Source of the DNA: Methylomicrobium agile
GTDB taxonomy: Bacteria > Pseudomonadota > Gammaproteobacteria > Methylococcales > Methylomonadaceae
DNA length: 64,000 nt
Reading direction: 5' to 3'
Assembly (NCBI RefSeq): GCF_000733855.1
Contig: NZ_JPOJ01000001.1
Location: 1,674,001 to 1,738,000 of the forward strand
Positions within the stretch are counted from its first letter, which is position 1. The number at the start of each line of letters is the position of its first letter. The notes under the pieces are model-generated. The model ran no database searches, had not been told where the DNA came from, and was given only the letters and a program-made list of their open reading frames with translations. Both the position numbers and the translations under genes were made by a program. Positions 40,297-49,320 of this stretch are shown one piece after another.

Positions 40297-40567
40297 GCCG
40301 GAGGGTCGGGAATCCGGCTTGCCGCAGAAATCCGCCCCCTGTGGAGCGTTTGGGTTTCGGGCAGGATCCGGGGCATTGCCGTTAATAAGCCAAGTGCGCA
40401 GTGATGTCTTCCCTTGTAGCGGAAGATAAAGGCATCGGCCAGCTTCGCCGTATCGGTCCGACCGCTTCCGATAGTCGTGGCGGGCGGTCCGAGAGAGCAA
40501 GACTTTGCAATACCGAAAATAGGCGGGGCAACTCCGCAAAGTCCTATTCCTGTGCTACCCTTTCCGC

Positions 40568-43500
40568 GTGAAAACAGAAACTCGACACGCCACTTCCCGA
40601 AGCAGATTTTCCATCCCGTCGCTGTTGCCGTGGCTGGTTCTGTGCAGCGTACTGCTGCTGACTTATACGCTGGAGAATGCCGTATCCCGCAATAACCGGG
40701 AGAATGTGCGCGAGCATTTCGACTTTCGTTGCAACGAAATCGTGGTCAATATCGAAAACCGGCTGCGGGGCTACGAACAGGTGCTGTTGGGCGCGAAAGC
40801 GCTGTTCGTCTCGTCGGTCTCCGTGGAACGCGACGAATTCCGCGAATACGTCGGCAGGCTCATGTTGCAACAGCAGTATCCCGGCATCCAGGGCGTGGGG
40901 TTTTCGCAGTTGATCGAGGCGCCCGACAAAAAGGCCCATATCAGGCGCATCCGCAATCAAGGCTTCCCCCACTATACGATCCGTCCGGACGGGGTGCGCG
41001 ACCTCTATACCTCCATTATTTACCTGGAACCCTTCGACTGGCGCAACCAGCGCGCCTTCGGCTACGACATGTATTCGGAAGCGGTGCGCCGTGCCGCCAT
41101 GGAGCGTGCGCGCGACGAGAACCGGGCCATCGTTTCCGGCAAGGTGACGCTGGTGCAGGAGACCGAAAACGATATGCAGCCCGGTTTTCTGATGTATCTT
41201 CCCGTCTATCGCAACGGCCTGCCGGACGATACGCTGGCGGATCGGCGGAAAAACCTGATCGGCTGGGTCTACGCGCCCTTCCGGATGTTCGACCTGATGC
41301 ACGGCATATTGGGTCAACACTTCGGCGAGATCGGCAATTCGCTGATCTTTTATATCTATGACGGGGACCAGCCTTTGCAAGCCGCTTTGATGTATAACTC
41401 CGGCGCGGAAACCGGGGCCGCTGCCGACGACCGCGAGCCGGTTTTCCGCTCGATCAGAACCTTCGATGTCGGCGGCCGTCTCTGGACAATCGAAGTGCGT
41501 TCGCTGCCCGACTTCGAATCCAGACTGAAAAGCCAAAATGCGCAATTCATCCGCATTGCCGGAGGACTCGGCAGCCTACTTGCCTGCCTGACCGTCTGGC
41601 TGCTGGTGACGGGACGCGAACGCGCGTTCGCGATGGCCCGGGATATGACCCGCGAATTGAGGGAGAGCGAATCCCATACCCGCCGGCTCAACCGGTCGCT
41701 CAAACTGTTGAGCGACTGCAACATGGCGTTGGTGCGTGCCGAAGAAGAGCATCAGCTGCTGTCCGAGATATGCCGGTTGATCGTCATGCAGGGCGGCTAT
41801 CTATTGGTGTGGGTGGGATTTGCGGAACACGACGAAGCCAAGACCGTTCGCCCGGTAGCGCAAGCCGGTTTCGAAATGGGCTATCTGAACAACATAAACG
41901 TCACCTGGGCCGATACCGAACGCGGACGCGGCCCGACCGGTACCGCGATCAGAACCGGCCTGACCGACATCAACCAGAACTACCTGGACAATCCGCGCAT
42001 GGCTCCCTGGCGCGAAGCGGCGTTGCAGTGCGGCTACCGGTCGAGCATTGCACTGCCCTTGATCGGCAACAAAGGCGTTTTGGGCGCGCTCACCCTCTAT
42101 TCGCAGGAATCCTTCGCCTTTAGCGCCGAGGAAGTGCAACTGCTGGAAGAGCTGGCCGGCGACCTTGCCTATGGAATCGAGACGTTGCGCACTCGGGCCG
42201 AGCATCAGCGGGCGGAGGAACAACTGTCCTTCATGGCCTACCACGATCCTCTGACGCAATTGCCCAATCGCCGGCTGCTGCATGCCCGCTTCGATCAGGA
42301 GATCGTGCCCGCCGGCCGCAATGCCGCCCAGGTAGCCCTGCTCTATCTCGGACTGGACAATTTCAAGCAAGTCAACGATACGTTGGGCCACAGCCAGGGC
42401 GACAGGCTATTGGTTCTCGTCGCGGAAAGGCTGAGCCGCTGCGTCCGGGACACCGGCATGCTGGGCCGCAACGGCGGCGATCAGTTCGTCGTGCTGATGG
42501 CGAATGTGCGCCGGCCGGATTGCATCGATGCGGTTGCCCGGAGCGTCATCGAGGCTTTTGCCGAGCCCTTCGCGGTCGAGAACAACCTCATCAACGCCAC
42601 TTTCAGCATCGGCATCAGCGTGTTTCCGAACGACGGCACCGACTTTGACGCCTTGTTCAAAAAAGCAGATACGGCGATGTTTTACGCGAAGGACAGCGGC
42701 CGGAACACCTACTGTTTTTATACCAAACAAATGAACAGCGACGGGATGGAGCAGATGTGGCTGCAAGGCCAGTTAAGCGGCGGGCTGAAAAACCGGGAGC
42801 TGCGGCTGCACTATCAGCCGCAGATCGATTTATCCAGGGGATGCATCGCAGGCGTTGAAGCGCTGTTGCGCTGGGAACATCCCGAGCGGGGCATGATTTC
42901 GCCCGCCCGGTTCATTCCGCTTGCCGAGCGCAGCGGCTTGATCATCCCTATCGGCGAATGGGTGCTGAACGAAGCGTGCCGCCAGGCCAAGGCATGGTTC
43001 GACGAAGGGCATCCTTTGGTCGTGGCGGTCAATCTTTCCGTCTTGCAGTTCAAGCGCGGCAATCTTCTGGAAACCGTCACGCATGCGCTTGAAGACTCGG
43101 GTTTGCCGCCCAGTCTGCTCGAACTGGAGCTGACCGAATCCATCCTGCTGCAAGACCAGGAAGCCGCCATAAAAACCATCGCCGAATTGAAGGAGAGGGG
43201 AGTCAAGCTGTCGATCGACGATTTCGGTACGGGCTATTCCAGCCTGTCCTACCTGAAACGGCTGGCCGTCGATAAACTCAAGATCGACCAGTCCTTCGTG
43301 CGCGATCTGGCAAGCAATCCGGAAGATGCGGCGATCGCCAGGGCGATCATTCTGCTTGGGCATACTTTACAGCTTACCGTCATCGCCGAAGGGGTGGAAA
43401 CGAAAGCTCAATTGGATTTTCTGAAAAACGAAGGCTGCGACGAAGTGCAAGGGTTTTACTTTAGCCGCCCCGTTCCCGCCGCCGAAGTCGCCGGCTGGTT

Positions 43501-43588
43501 TGCGCGGGATGTTTCGCCGTTTCCGGGGGATTCGGGCCGTGTTTTGCAGAATGCGCGCTTGGGCGAACCCTGGCGATTGACGGTATAA
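40568..43588 (+). CDS. CHASE-GAF-GGDEF-EAL cyclic-di-GMP signalling protein
   Basis: A 1006-residue inner membrane sensor with a GTG start. Two transmembrane helices (about 17-36 and 331-351) flank a periplasmic CHASE domain (GYEQVLLGAKALFVSS, YPGIQGVGFSQLI, FGYDMYSEAVRRAAMERARD). A GAF domain follows (about 390-545, with GYRSSIALPLIGNKGVLGAL), then GGDEF (about 555-715) and EAL (about 740-985). The cyclase motif reads GGDQF (636-640), a degenerate form. The phosphodiesterase side is complete: EALLRW (763), NLSVLQF, ELTES, IDDFGTGYSSLSYLKRL, KIDQSFV and VIAEGVET. It therefore most likely degrades c-di-GMP, with the GGDEF part sensing GTP. Ligands of CHASE and GAF are unknown. Confidence 0.9.
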   Translation: MKTETRHATSRSRFSIPSLLPWLVLCSVLLLTYTLENAVSRNNRENVREHFDFRCNEIVVNIENRLRGYEQVLLGAKALFVSSVSVERDEFREYVGRLMLQQQYPGIQGVGFSQLIEAPDKKAHIRRIRNQGFPHYTIRPDGVRDLYTSIIYLEPFDWRNQRAFGYDMYSEAVRRAAMERARDENRAIVSGKVTLVQETENDMQPGFLMYLPVYRNGLPDDTLADRRKNLIGWVYAPFRMFDLMHGILGQHFGEIGNSLIFYIYDGDQPLQAALMYNSGAETGAAADDREPVFRSIRTFDVGGRLWTIEVRSLPDFESRLKSQNAQFIRIAGGLGSLLACLTVWLLVTGRERAFAMARDMTRELRESESHTRRLNRSLKLLSDCNMALVRAEEEHQLLSEICRLIVMQGGYLLVWVGFAEHDEAKTVRPVAQAGFEMGYLNNINVTWADTERGRGPTGTAIRTGLTDINQNYLDNPRMAPWREAALQCGYRSSIALPLIGNKGVLGALTLYSQESFAFSAEEVQLLEELAGDLAYGIETLRTRAEHQRAEEQLSFMAYHDPLTQLPNRRLLHARFDQEIVPAGRNAAQVALLYLGLDNFKQVNDTLGHSQGDRLLVLVAERLSRCVRDTGMLGRNGGDQFVVLMANVRRPDCIDAVARSVIEAFAEPFAVENNLINATFSIGISVFPNDGTDFDALFKKADTAMFYAKDSGRNTYCFYTKQMNSDGMEQMWLQGQLSGGLKNRELRLHYQPQIDLSRGCIAGVEALLRWEHPERGMISPARFIPLAERSGLIIPIGEWVLNEACRQAKAWFDEGHPLVVAVNLSVLQFKRGNLLETVTHALEDSGLPPSLLELELTESILLQDQEAAIKTIAELKERGVKLSIDDFGTGYSSLSYLKRLAVDKLKIDQSFVRDLASNPEDAAIARAIILLGHTLQLTVIAEGVETKAQLDFLKNEGCDEVQGFYFSRPVPAAEVAGWFARDVSPFPGDSGRVLQNARLGEPWRLTV

Positions 43589-43681
43589 GGGGGACGATGC
43601 CGCGGGTTTCCGGCCCGATCGCCGCGCGTTCAACCGGAAGCGCGCCGTACGGCGGGCAGCGAGGTGCCGTTACGCCGGAAT

Positions 43682-44143
43682 TCAGGCTCCGATATCTTCG
43701 TTCCAGAGTGCCGGATGATTCCGGATGAACTGTTTCATCAGGTCGATGCAGCGGGTATTCTGGAGCACGTCGACTTTCACGCCCCGGTTCCGCAGCAACG
43801 CTTCTTCGCCCAAAAAAGTGAGATTTTCGCCGACGACGACCTGTGGAATGCAGTAAAGTAAAATTGCGCCGGTGCACATCGCGCAGGGAGACAGCGTCGT
43901 GTACAGGACGCTCTGCGTGTACACCGAGGCGGGCAGCCGTCCCGCATTTTCGAGCGCATCCATTTCGCCGTGCAGGATCGCGCTGCCCTGCTGAACCCGG
44001 CGGTTGTGGCCCCGGCCGATGATCCTGCCCTGATGGACGAGCACCGAACCGATCGGGATGCCGCCTTCACTCAGGCCGGCTTCCGCCTCGGCAATCGCCG
44101 CCAGCATGAACGGATCTGTTGAAGAAGTGGAATTTACAGGCAT
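43682..44143 (-). CDS. cytosine deaminase, fungal FCY1-like
   Basis: A 153-residue zinc deaminase with HGE (His58, Glu60) and PCAMC (Cys87, Cys90). The text around these sites, EGGIPIGSVLV, GRGHNRR, QQGSAILHGEMDALENAGRLPA, YTTLSPCAMCTGAI and IPQVVVGEN, and the ending FIRNHPALWNEDIG, follow the yeast cytosine deaminase Fcy1 along its whole length, much more closely than bacterial CodA (an unrelated amidohydrolase) or the tRNA deaminase TadA. It should convert cytosine to uracil for pyrimidine salvage. It is followed by neither codB nor upp here. Confidence 0.88.
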   Translation of the reverse strand: MPVNSTSSTDPFMLAAIAEAEAGLSEGGIPIGSVLVHQGRIIGRGHNRRVQQGSAILHGEMDALENAGRLPASVYTQSVLYTTLSPCAMCTGAILLYCIPQVVVGENLTFLGEEALLRNRGVKVDVLQNTRCIDLMKQFIRNHPALWNEDIGA

Positions 44144-44167
44144 GGCGGCACCTCAAGCAGTTGGATT

Positions 44168-45592
44168 TCAGGATGGAATCATTCCTGGCGACTCAAGCCA
44201 TTTTTCCAGATCGTAACGCTGATGCAGGGCCGGTATCTCCACCTCGGTATTCAGCAGTTTGTTCGCGAAGATCGGAATCACCTCTTTATCGCCGTGCACC
44301 AGAAAAGTGACCTTCGGCCGGCCCGTCCGTTTGTGCCAGGCCAGCAGTTCGGCCTGGTCCGCATGCGCGGAGAAGCCGCCGATCGTATGGATTTCGGCAT
44401 TGACCGGAATCTCTTCGCCGAAGATCCTGACCGACTCGGCGCTGTCCACAATCTGGCGCGCCAGCGTCCCGTACGCGGCGAAACCCACGAAAATGACCGC
44501 GTTGTTGCGTCCCCAAAGGTTGTGCTTGAGATGATGCTTGACGCGGCCGCCGGTACACATCCCGGAACCGGCGATGATCACCGCGCCGCCGGCAAAATTG
44601 TTGATCGCGATCGAATCGGCGGTTTCCCGGCAGAAGCGCAGGCCGGGAAACATGAACGGATCTTGACCCGAGGCCAGAGTCGCACGGGTTTCCTCGTCGA
44701 AACACTCCGGATGGCGCTGATAGATTTGCGTTGCGGAAATGGCCATCGGCGAATCGAGAAACACCGGCAGGTAAGGTGGAAGGCGCCTCTGCTCGATCCC
44801 CTCGCGCAGGTAATAGAGCAGCTCCTGCGCGCGTTCGAGCGCGAAGCTGGGAATGATCACATTGCCGCCCCGGCCCAGGGTTTTGCGGATGGCCGCGTAG
44901 AATTCTTCCCGTGTCGGTTCCAGCGCTTTATGCAGACGGTCGCCGTAAGTGGTTTCCATCACCACGATATCGGCTGGCGGGGGCGGCGCCGGATCCCGGA
45001 TAATGGCCCGGCCGCTGTAGCCCAGGTCGCCGGAAAACAGGAGCCTGTGTGGCCGCCCCCCCTGTTCGATATCGAGTACGATCGCGGCGGAACCCAGGAT
45101 ATGCCCGGCGTCGATGAAGGTCGCCTTTATCCCCGGAGCGATCGCAACGGGTTGGTCGTAAGTCGCGGCGCGGCCGAAAAAACCGAAGCAGTTCAATACG
45201 TCGACCACATTATAGATCGGCTCGATCGAGGCTTCATGACCGTGCCTGGAAGCTTTCCTGGCCTTATAGTTGGCTTCGTCTTCGAGCAGCTTCGCCGAAT
45301 CCAGCAATACGATGCGCGCCAGTTCGCAGGTTGCCGCGGTCGCGATGATTTCGCCTTTGAATCCCTGTTTGACCAGCAACGGGATGCGTCCGCAGTGATC
45401 CAGGTGGGCGTGCGTCAGCAGCAGGTAATCGATGCCTGCGGGATCGAAGCCGAACGGTTCGGCATTTTCTTCTTCCATTTCGCGGCCGCCCTGGTAGAGC
45501 CCGCAATCGATCAGCATTTTCTTGCCGGCGGCTTCCAGCAGATGACAGGAGCCCGTTACATTTTGATCGGCGCCGTGGAATTCGAGTTTCAT
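44168..45592 (-). CDS. MBL-fold beta-CASP ribonuclease
   Basis: A 474-residue enzyme of the CPSF73/YSH1-type metallo-beta-lactamase group. Metal ligands are in LLTHAHLDHCGR and GHILGSA, METTYGDR and SAHADQ; the beta-CASP domain and RMMBL C-terminal part (ETHTIGGFSAHADQAELLAW-like EIHTIGG) are complete. Such bacterial proteins cleave RNA, but their substrates are mostly unknown. It is 16 bases before the glycerophosphodiesterase gene's end on the same strand. Confidence 0.9.
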   Translation of the reverse strand: MKLEFHGADQNVTGSCHLLEAAGKKMLIDCGLYQGGREMEEENAEPFGFDPAGIDYLLLTHAHLDHCGRIPLLVKQGFKGEIIATAATCELARIVLLDSAKLLEDEANYKARKASRHGHEASIEPIYNVVDVLNCFGFFGRAATYDQPVAIAPGIKATFIDAGHILGSAAIVLDIEQGGRPHRLLFSGDLGYSGRAIIRDPAPPPPADIVVMETTYGDRLHKALEPTREEFYAAIRKTLGRGGNVIIPSFALERAQELLYYLREGIEQRRLPPYLPVFLDSPMAISATQIYQRHPECFDEETRATLASGQDPFMFPGLRFCRETADSIAINNFAGGAVIIAGSGMCTGGRVKHHLKHNLWGRNNAVIFVGFAAYGTLARQIVDSAESVRIFGEEIPVNAEIHTIGGFSAHADQAELLAWHKRTGRPKVTFLVHGDKEVIPIFANKLLNTEVEIPALHQRYDLEKWLESPGMIPS

Positions 45593-45608
45593 GAGTCAAT
45601 CTCCCGGT

Positions 45609-46529
45609 TTAAGACGTCGGCGCGAACGTTTCGTCGAGAACCTCGCGAACCCGGTTCGGATAATCCGAAATCAGGCCGGTCACGCCCGCCGCGATCAGCT
45701 GCCGCATCTGCGCTTTGTCGTTGCAGGTCCAGACGTTCACCTGTTTGCCCCGCCTGCGCAGGGCATCGATCGGTTCGCTGTCCAGGCGGCGGATGACGGC
45801 ATGAAGCCCTAGCGGTTCGGTACCCGGATGAAAGGCATCCGCGCCGATGCGTTCGAGGTAGTCTCCGGGCAAGGCTAGGCGTTCGTTGGTCAGGACCGCG
45901 GTCGCTACAGCCGGCGTACGCTGGCGTACCTGCCGCACTTGCTCGTGATCGAACGAAGAAATCAGGACATCGGCCTGCATCGCCAGTGCTTCGACCAGAT
46001 CGAGCACCGCGTCGGTCAGGCCGGAATACATGCGCGGCAGCATCTTGAGTTCGATGTTGACCTTCAAGCCCAGGTTTCTGGCCAGTTCGAGCGCCTGCCG
46101 GAGCGTGGGCACCCTGACCGCGCCGGAGGCGTAATGGGCGAGATCTTCGGGCGGAATGTAGCGGGCGAATTCGTCCGGCGTCAGGCTCTGCAGGAACCCT
46201 TGCCGTTTTTCGGGCGCCAGTGCCAGCTCCTGCGTAAACCAGCGGCCCGCATCGAGCTGCCGGATTTCTTCGTAGGCGAAATCGGAGATGAAGTAGCTCG
46301 GCTGTCCCGGAAATTGATCCTCGATATCGGTACAGCGGAGCAGATTATCGTCGTGGTGGACGATGAGCTCGCTATCCCGGGAGAGGTGCACGTCCAGCTC
46401 GATCATCTCGCAGCCGAAGGTTTGCGCCTTGGCAAACGCCTCCAGGGTGTTTTCGGGCGCAAAAGCGCGCGCGCCGCGATGAGCGATGTTCAGGATACGC
46501 GGCCGGGGTTCGGCGCCGTTATCCGCCAC
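45609..46529 (-). CDS. glycerophosphodiester phosphodiesterase
   Basis: A 306-residue GDPD enzyme: IAHRGARAFAPENTLEAF with the catalytic His, IELDVHLSRDSELIVHHDDNLLRC with metal-binding Glu and Asp, later NIELKMLP and SSFDHEQV, ending VNVWTCNDKAQM. It splits glycerophosphodiesters to glycerol 3-phosphate and an alcohol. The start is a GTG 14 bases after the pgpA stop with a G-rich binding site; no ATG fits the conserved N-terminus. No signal peptide, so it is cytosolic. Confidence 0.88.
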   Translation of the reverse strand: MADNGAEPRPRILNIAHRGARAFAPENTLEAFAKAQTFGCEMIELDVHLSRDSELIVHHDDNLLRCTDIEDQFPGQPSYFISDFAYEEIRQLDAGRWFTQELALAPEKRQGFLQSLTPDEFARYIPPEDLAHYASGAVRVPTLRQALELARNLGLKVNIELKMLPRMYSGLTDAVLDLVEALAMQADVLISSFDHEQVRQVRQRTPAVATAVLTNERLALPGDYLERIGADAFHPGTEPLGLHAVIRRLDSEPIDALRRRGKQVNVWTCNDKAQMRQLIAAGVTGLISDYPNRVREVLDETFAPTS

Positions 46530-46543
46530 GGTCAACGCCCCCC

Positions 46544-47056
46544 TCAAAGCCAGCCCTGCTGCGCCGCCGCCCACAGCAGCGCGCCCGCGAACACCGCCGC
46601 CAGCACGTCGTCGAGCATGATGCCGAGGCCGCCCATCACTTTCCGATCGATCCATTTGATCGGCCAGGGTTTGACGATGTCGAAAATCCGGAACAGCGCG
46701 AAGCCGAGCAGCAAGGCTTTCCAGGAAAAGGGAACCAGCCACATCGTGACCAGGAGGCCGGCGACTTCGTCCCAGACGATTCCGTTGAAGTCGTGCTCGC
46801 CGAGTTTTGCGGCCGCGATCCCGCAAATCGGGATGCCCGCCAGTATCGCGGCGACGGTCAGCACGCTGTAGACAGGCAGGCCCATTTGCACGAACAGCCA
46901 GTACAAAGGAATCGCGGCGGCCGTGCCGAAGGTGCCGGGCGCCTTTCTGGCGAGCCCGGAGCCGAACCCGAAGGCCAGGAACAGCACCGGATCGGTCATG
47001 ATCTGCCTGGCGGTCAATTGGTTTTGGCCCAGTCCCGTTTTATGAAAAATGTTCAT
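46544..47056 (-). CDS. pgpA: phosphatidylglycerophosphatase A
   Basis: A 170-residue membrane phosphatase (FGSGLARKAPGTFGTAAAIPLYWL, IVWDEVAGLLVTMW, FRIFDIVKPWPIKWIDRKV, GGLGIMLDDVLAAVFAG). It removes the phosphate from phosphatidylglycerophosphate. Overlaps thiL by 17 bases, the standard thiL-pgpA arrangement. Confidence 0.95.
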   Translation of the reverse strand: MNIFHKTGLGQNQLTARQIMTDPVLFLAFGFGSGLARKAPGTFGTAAAIPLYWLFVQMGLPVYSVLTVAAILAGIPICGIAAAKLGEHDFNGIVWDEVAGLLVTMWLVPFSWKALLLGFALFRIFDIVKPWPIKWIDRKVMGGLGIMLDDVLAAVFAGALLWAAAQQGWL

Positions 47057-47975
47057 AGCCTTGCGCCTTCAAAAAATATATCGTGTCCGCTTTGTTCAGC
47101 CGCAGTCCCGGCTCCGGCCCGATTATGCCGATTTTATGACATTCCAAAGGCAATGTTGAAATTTTTTCGGGGCTGACCGTAAAGCACAGTTCGTAATCGT
47201 CTCCGGCGGTCAGCGGCAGTCGCCAGTCGCCGGTCGCTTCGATGTAGGCTTGCACTTCCGCCGACAGCGGCAGCGCATCCCAGTCGAGCGTCGCGCCGAC
47301 GCCGCTTTGCGCGAGGATATGGCCGAGATCGCCGGCAAGGCCGTCCGAAATGTCGATGCAGGCGTTCGCGATGCCGCGCAGCGCCTGGCCTTCGGCGCAC
47401 CTCGGCTCGGGCTGGTGGAAACGGTTTAAGGCCGCCTCCGGCCGGTCGCAGCGGTAACCCTGGCAGATCTTCAGGCCGAGTCCGGCGTCGCCGAGATGGC
47501 CGGTCACGTAGATTGAATCGCCGGGCCTGGCGGTGGAGCGCCTCAAGGCTTGGCCTGCCGGCACCAGGCCCATCGCCTGCACGGTCAGGGTCAACGGTCC
47601 CGACGTGGTGTCGCCGCCGATCAGGTCGACCGAGTAGCGGGCGGCCAGGTCCAGGAAGCCTTGCGCGAAATCGGCCAGCCAGGCTTCGTCGACTTTCGGC
47701 AGGGTCAGCGCCAGCGTAACGGACAGGGGGCTTGCGCCCATCGCGGCCAGATCGCTGAGATTGACCGCCAGCAGTTTATGCCCCAGCCGTTGCGGATCGG
47801 CGCCCGCGAAAAAATGCACGTTTTCGACCATCGTGTCGGCGGTGATCGCGAGCTCGTAGCCTTCGGGAATCGAAAGCAAGGCGCAATCGTCGCCGATGCC
47901 GAGACGGGTGCTCGGATTGCCGGCTCGTTGTTCGGTAAAAAAACGCCGTATCAGCGAAAATTCGGAGAGGGGCAT
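47040..47975 (-). CDS. thiL: thiamine-monophosphate kinase
   Basis: A 311-residue enzyme making thiamine pyrophosphate from thiamine phosphate. Family text includes GDDCALLSIPEGYELAITADTMVENVHF, LAAMGASPLSVTLALTLP, LIGGDTTSGPLTLTV, GDAGLGL and DISDGLAGDLGHIL. With thiC at 17014-18882 this is the second thiamine gene of the window. Confidence 0.96.
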   Translation of the reverse strand: MPLSEFSLIRRFFTEQRAGNPSTRLGIGDDCALLSIPEGYELAITADTMVENVHFFAGADPQRLGHKLLAVNLSDLAAMGASPLSVTLALTLPKVDEAWLADFAQGFLDLAARYSVDLIGGDTTSGPLTLTVQAMGLVPAGQALRRSTARPGDSIYVTGHLGDAGLGLKICQGYRCDRPEAALNRFHQPEPRCAEGQALRGIANACIDISDGLAGDLGHILAQSGVGATLDWDALPLSAEVQAYIEATGDWRLPLTAGDDYELCFTVSPEKISTLPLECHKIGIIGPEPGLRLNKADTIYFLKAQGYEHFS

Positions 47976-48004
47976 GATTTTAGGGCATTCATTCCGGATG
48001 GCAA

Positions 48005-48164
48005 GGGTAGGATGGGTACGACTGCATGGATGCAGGAGCTAGAGCAACGCTGGGAACAGTTGCCGAGAGGCGTCAGCCGAAACCTATCGATCCAAACCCA
48101 TCTCGACAAATAACCATGCCGTACACCGACTGATGGGTTTCGCTTCGCTCTACCCATCCTACCC
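48005..48164. repeat. GGGTAGGATGGGTA inverted repeat between thiL and nusB
   Basis: A perfect 14-bp pair at 48005-48018 and 48151-48164 surrounds a second hairpin GATGGGT/ACCCATC (48132-48138 and 48152-48158) with the TTCGCTTCGCTCT loop. This belongs to the common proteobacterial extragenic repeats with core GTAGGATGGGT...ACCCATC. The nusB stop codon lies within its right arm. Confidence 0.7.
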
Positions 48165-48617
48165 CGGTCCCTGGATTTTGGTTCCCGCGCTTTTTTTGCT
48201 TTTGACTTCCGCGGCGCGTTTTTTTTGCGCGACTTTGTCGAGAATCCCGTTCACATATTTATGGCTGCCGTCGGCGCCGAAGCACTTGGCCAGATTGATG
48301 CCTTCGTTCAGGATGACCCGGTAAGGCATGTCCGGGCGATGCTCCAGTTCGTAAACGCCGATCCGCAGAATCGCGCGCTCGACCGGATCGATCTTGTCGA
48401 TCGGCCGGTCGACAAATTCGGCCAGCAATTGGTCTATCGCCTCCAGGTTTTTCGGAACGCCGAACAAGAGCTCGTTGAAATAGTTTTTCTGCGCATCTTT
48501 CAGGCGGCCGTCTTCGAGAAACTGGCGCTCGATCTCGCCGAGGTTGTGTCCGCTCATCTGCCATTGATACAAAGCCTGGACAGCGGCTTGGCGGGCATGG
48601 GTACGGGCCTGGCTCAT
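48159..48617 (-). CDS. nusB: transcription antitermination factor NusB
   Basis: A 152-residue NusB (ARTHARQAAVQALYQWQMSG, FDxP-like FVDRPIDKIDPVERAILRIGVYEL, RVILNEGINLAKCFGADGSHKYVNGILDKVA). It works with NusE on boxA RNA for rRNA antitermination. A lysine-rich tail extends beyond the family core. Coupled to ribH by ATGA. Confidence 0.96.
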   Translation of the reverse strand: MSQARTHARQAAVQALYQWQMSGHNLGEIERQFLEDGRLKDAQKNYFNELLFGVPKNLEAIDQLLAEFVDRPIDKIDPVERAILRIGVYELEHRPDMPYRVILNEGINLAKCFGADGSHKYVNGILDKVAQKKRAAEVKSKKSAGTKIQGPG

Positions 48618-49090
48618 CAGTTGTCCAGCCGGTTGAACAGGCTAACCATCTCGATCGCGGACAGGGCCGCTTCGGCGCCTTTGTTGCCGGCCTTCGTGCC
48701 GGCGCGTTCGATCGCCTGTTCGATCGTATCGACGGTCAATACCCCGAAGCTGACCGGCACATTGTATTGCAGCGAGACGCCGGCCAGCCCTTTCACGCAT
48801 TCGCCCGCGACATATTCGAAATGCGGCGTGCCGCCCCGAATGACCGCGCCGATCGCGATGAGCGCATGGTATTTCTGCGAAGCGGCGACGCGCTGCGCGA
48901 CCAAAGGCAATTCGAACGCGCCGGGTGCCTTGACCAGATGAATGTCCGCCTTGTTCGCGCCGTGGCGAACCAGCGTATCGATCGCGCCGGCCTCCAGTTG
49001 CTCGACGATGAAACTGTTGAAACGGGAGGCGATGATGCAAAATTTGCCGCCTTCCGCCGAGAAATTGCCTTCAAACGTGGTAATGCTCAT
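48617..49090 (-). CDS. ribH: 6,7-dimethyl-8-ribityllumazine synthase
   Basis: A 157-residue lumazine synthase: [55 protein letters not shown] with the catalytic His, and [20 protein letters not shown]. The start is the ATG that gives the known N-terminus; the frame is open for 54 more codons upstream. Confidence 0.96.
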   Translation of the reverse strand: MSITTFEGNFSAEGGKFCIIASRFNSFIVEQLEAGAIDTLVRHGANKADIHLVKAPGAFELPLVAQRVAASQKYHALIAIGAVIRGGTPHFEYVAGECVKGLAGVSLQYNVPVSFGVLTVDTIEQAIERAGTKAGNKGAEAALSAIEMVSLFNRLDN

Positions 49091-49142
49091 AGAAAATCCG
49101 CACAGATAAAGAGAAATGCGCCGGCAGACAGAGGCCGTGCGC

Positions 49143-49168
49143 GCGTATGCTCGTACGCGAGAATACGC
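49143..49168. repeat. hairpin between ribB and ribH
   Basis: GCGTATGCTCG and CGAGAATACGC pair at 10 of 11 positions around TACG. It lies about 50 bases before ribH on the minus strand and could reduce read-through from upstream rib genes. Confidence 0.5.
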
Positions 49169-49253
49169 GGGTTCAAAAAGCCCTGCTCGCTCAGGGGAAA
49201 GTCGTTGGGCTTTACGCGGGGCTGACGTTTTGGACAGAGAGGTAGCAGCCAAT

Positions 49254-49320
49254 GGCGGATTCGGCGCGCGGAACGCATTGACGAACCCGCCAGGTTTGCG
49301 CCGAGCACGCCGAATCCGCC
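49254..49320. repeat. GGCGGATTCGGCG inverted repeat ending at the ribB stop
   Basis: A perfect 13-bp pair (49254-49266 and 49308-49320), a third type of extragenic palindrome in this window. The right arm ends exactly where the ribB-type gene's stop codon begins. Confidence 0.65.
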
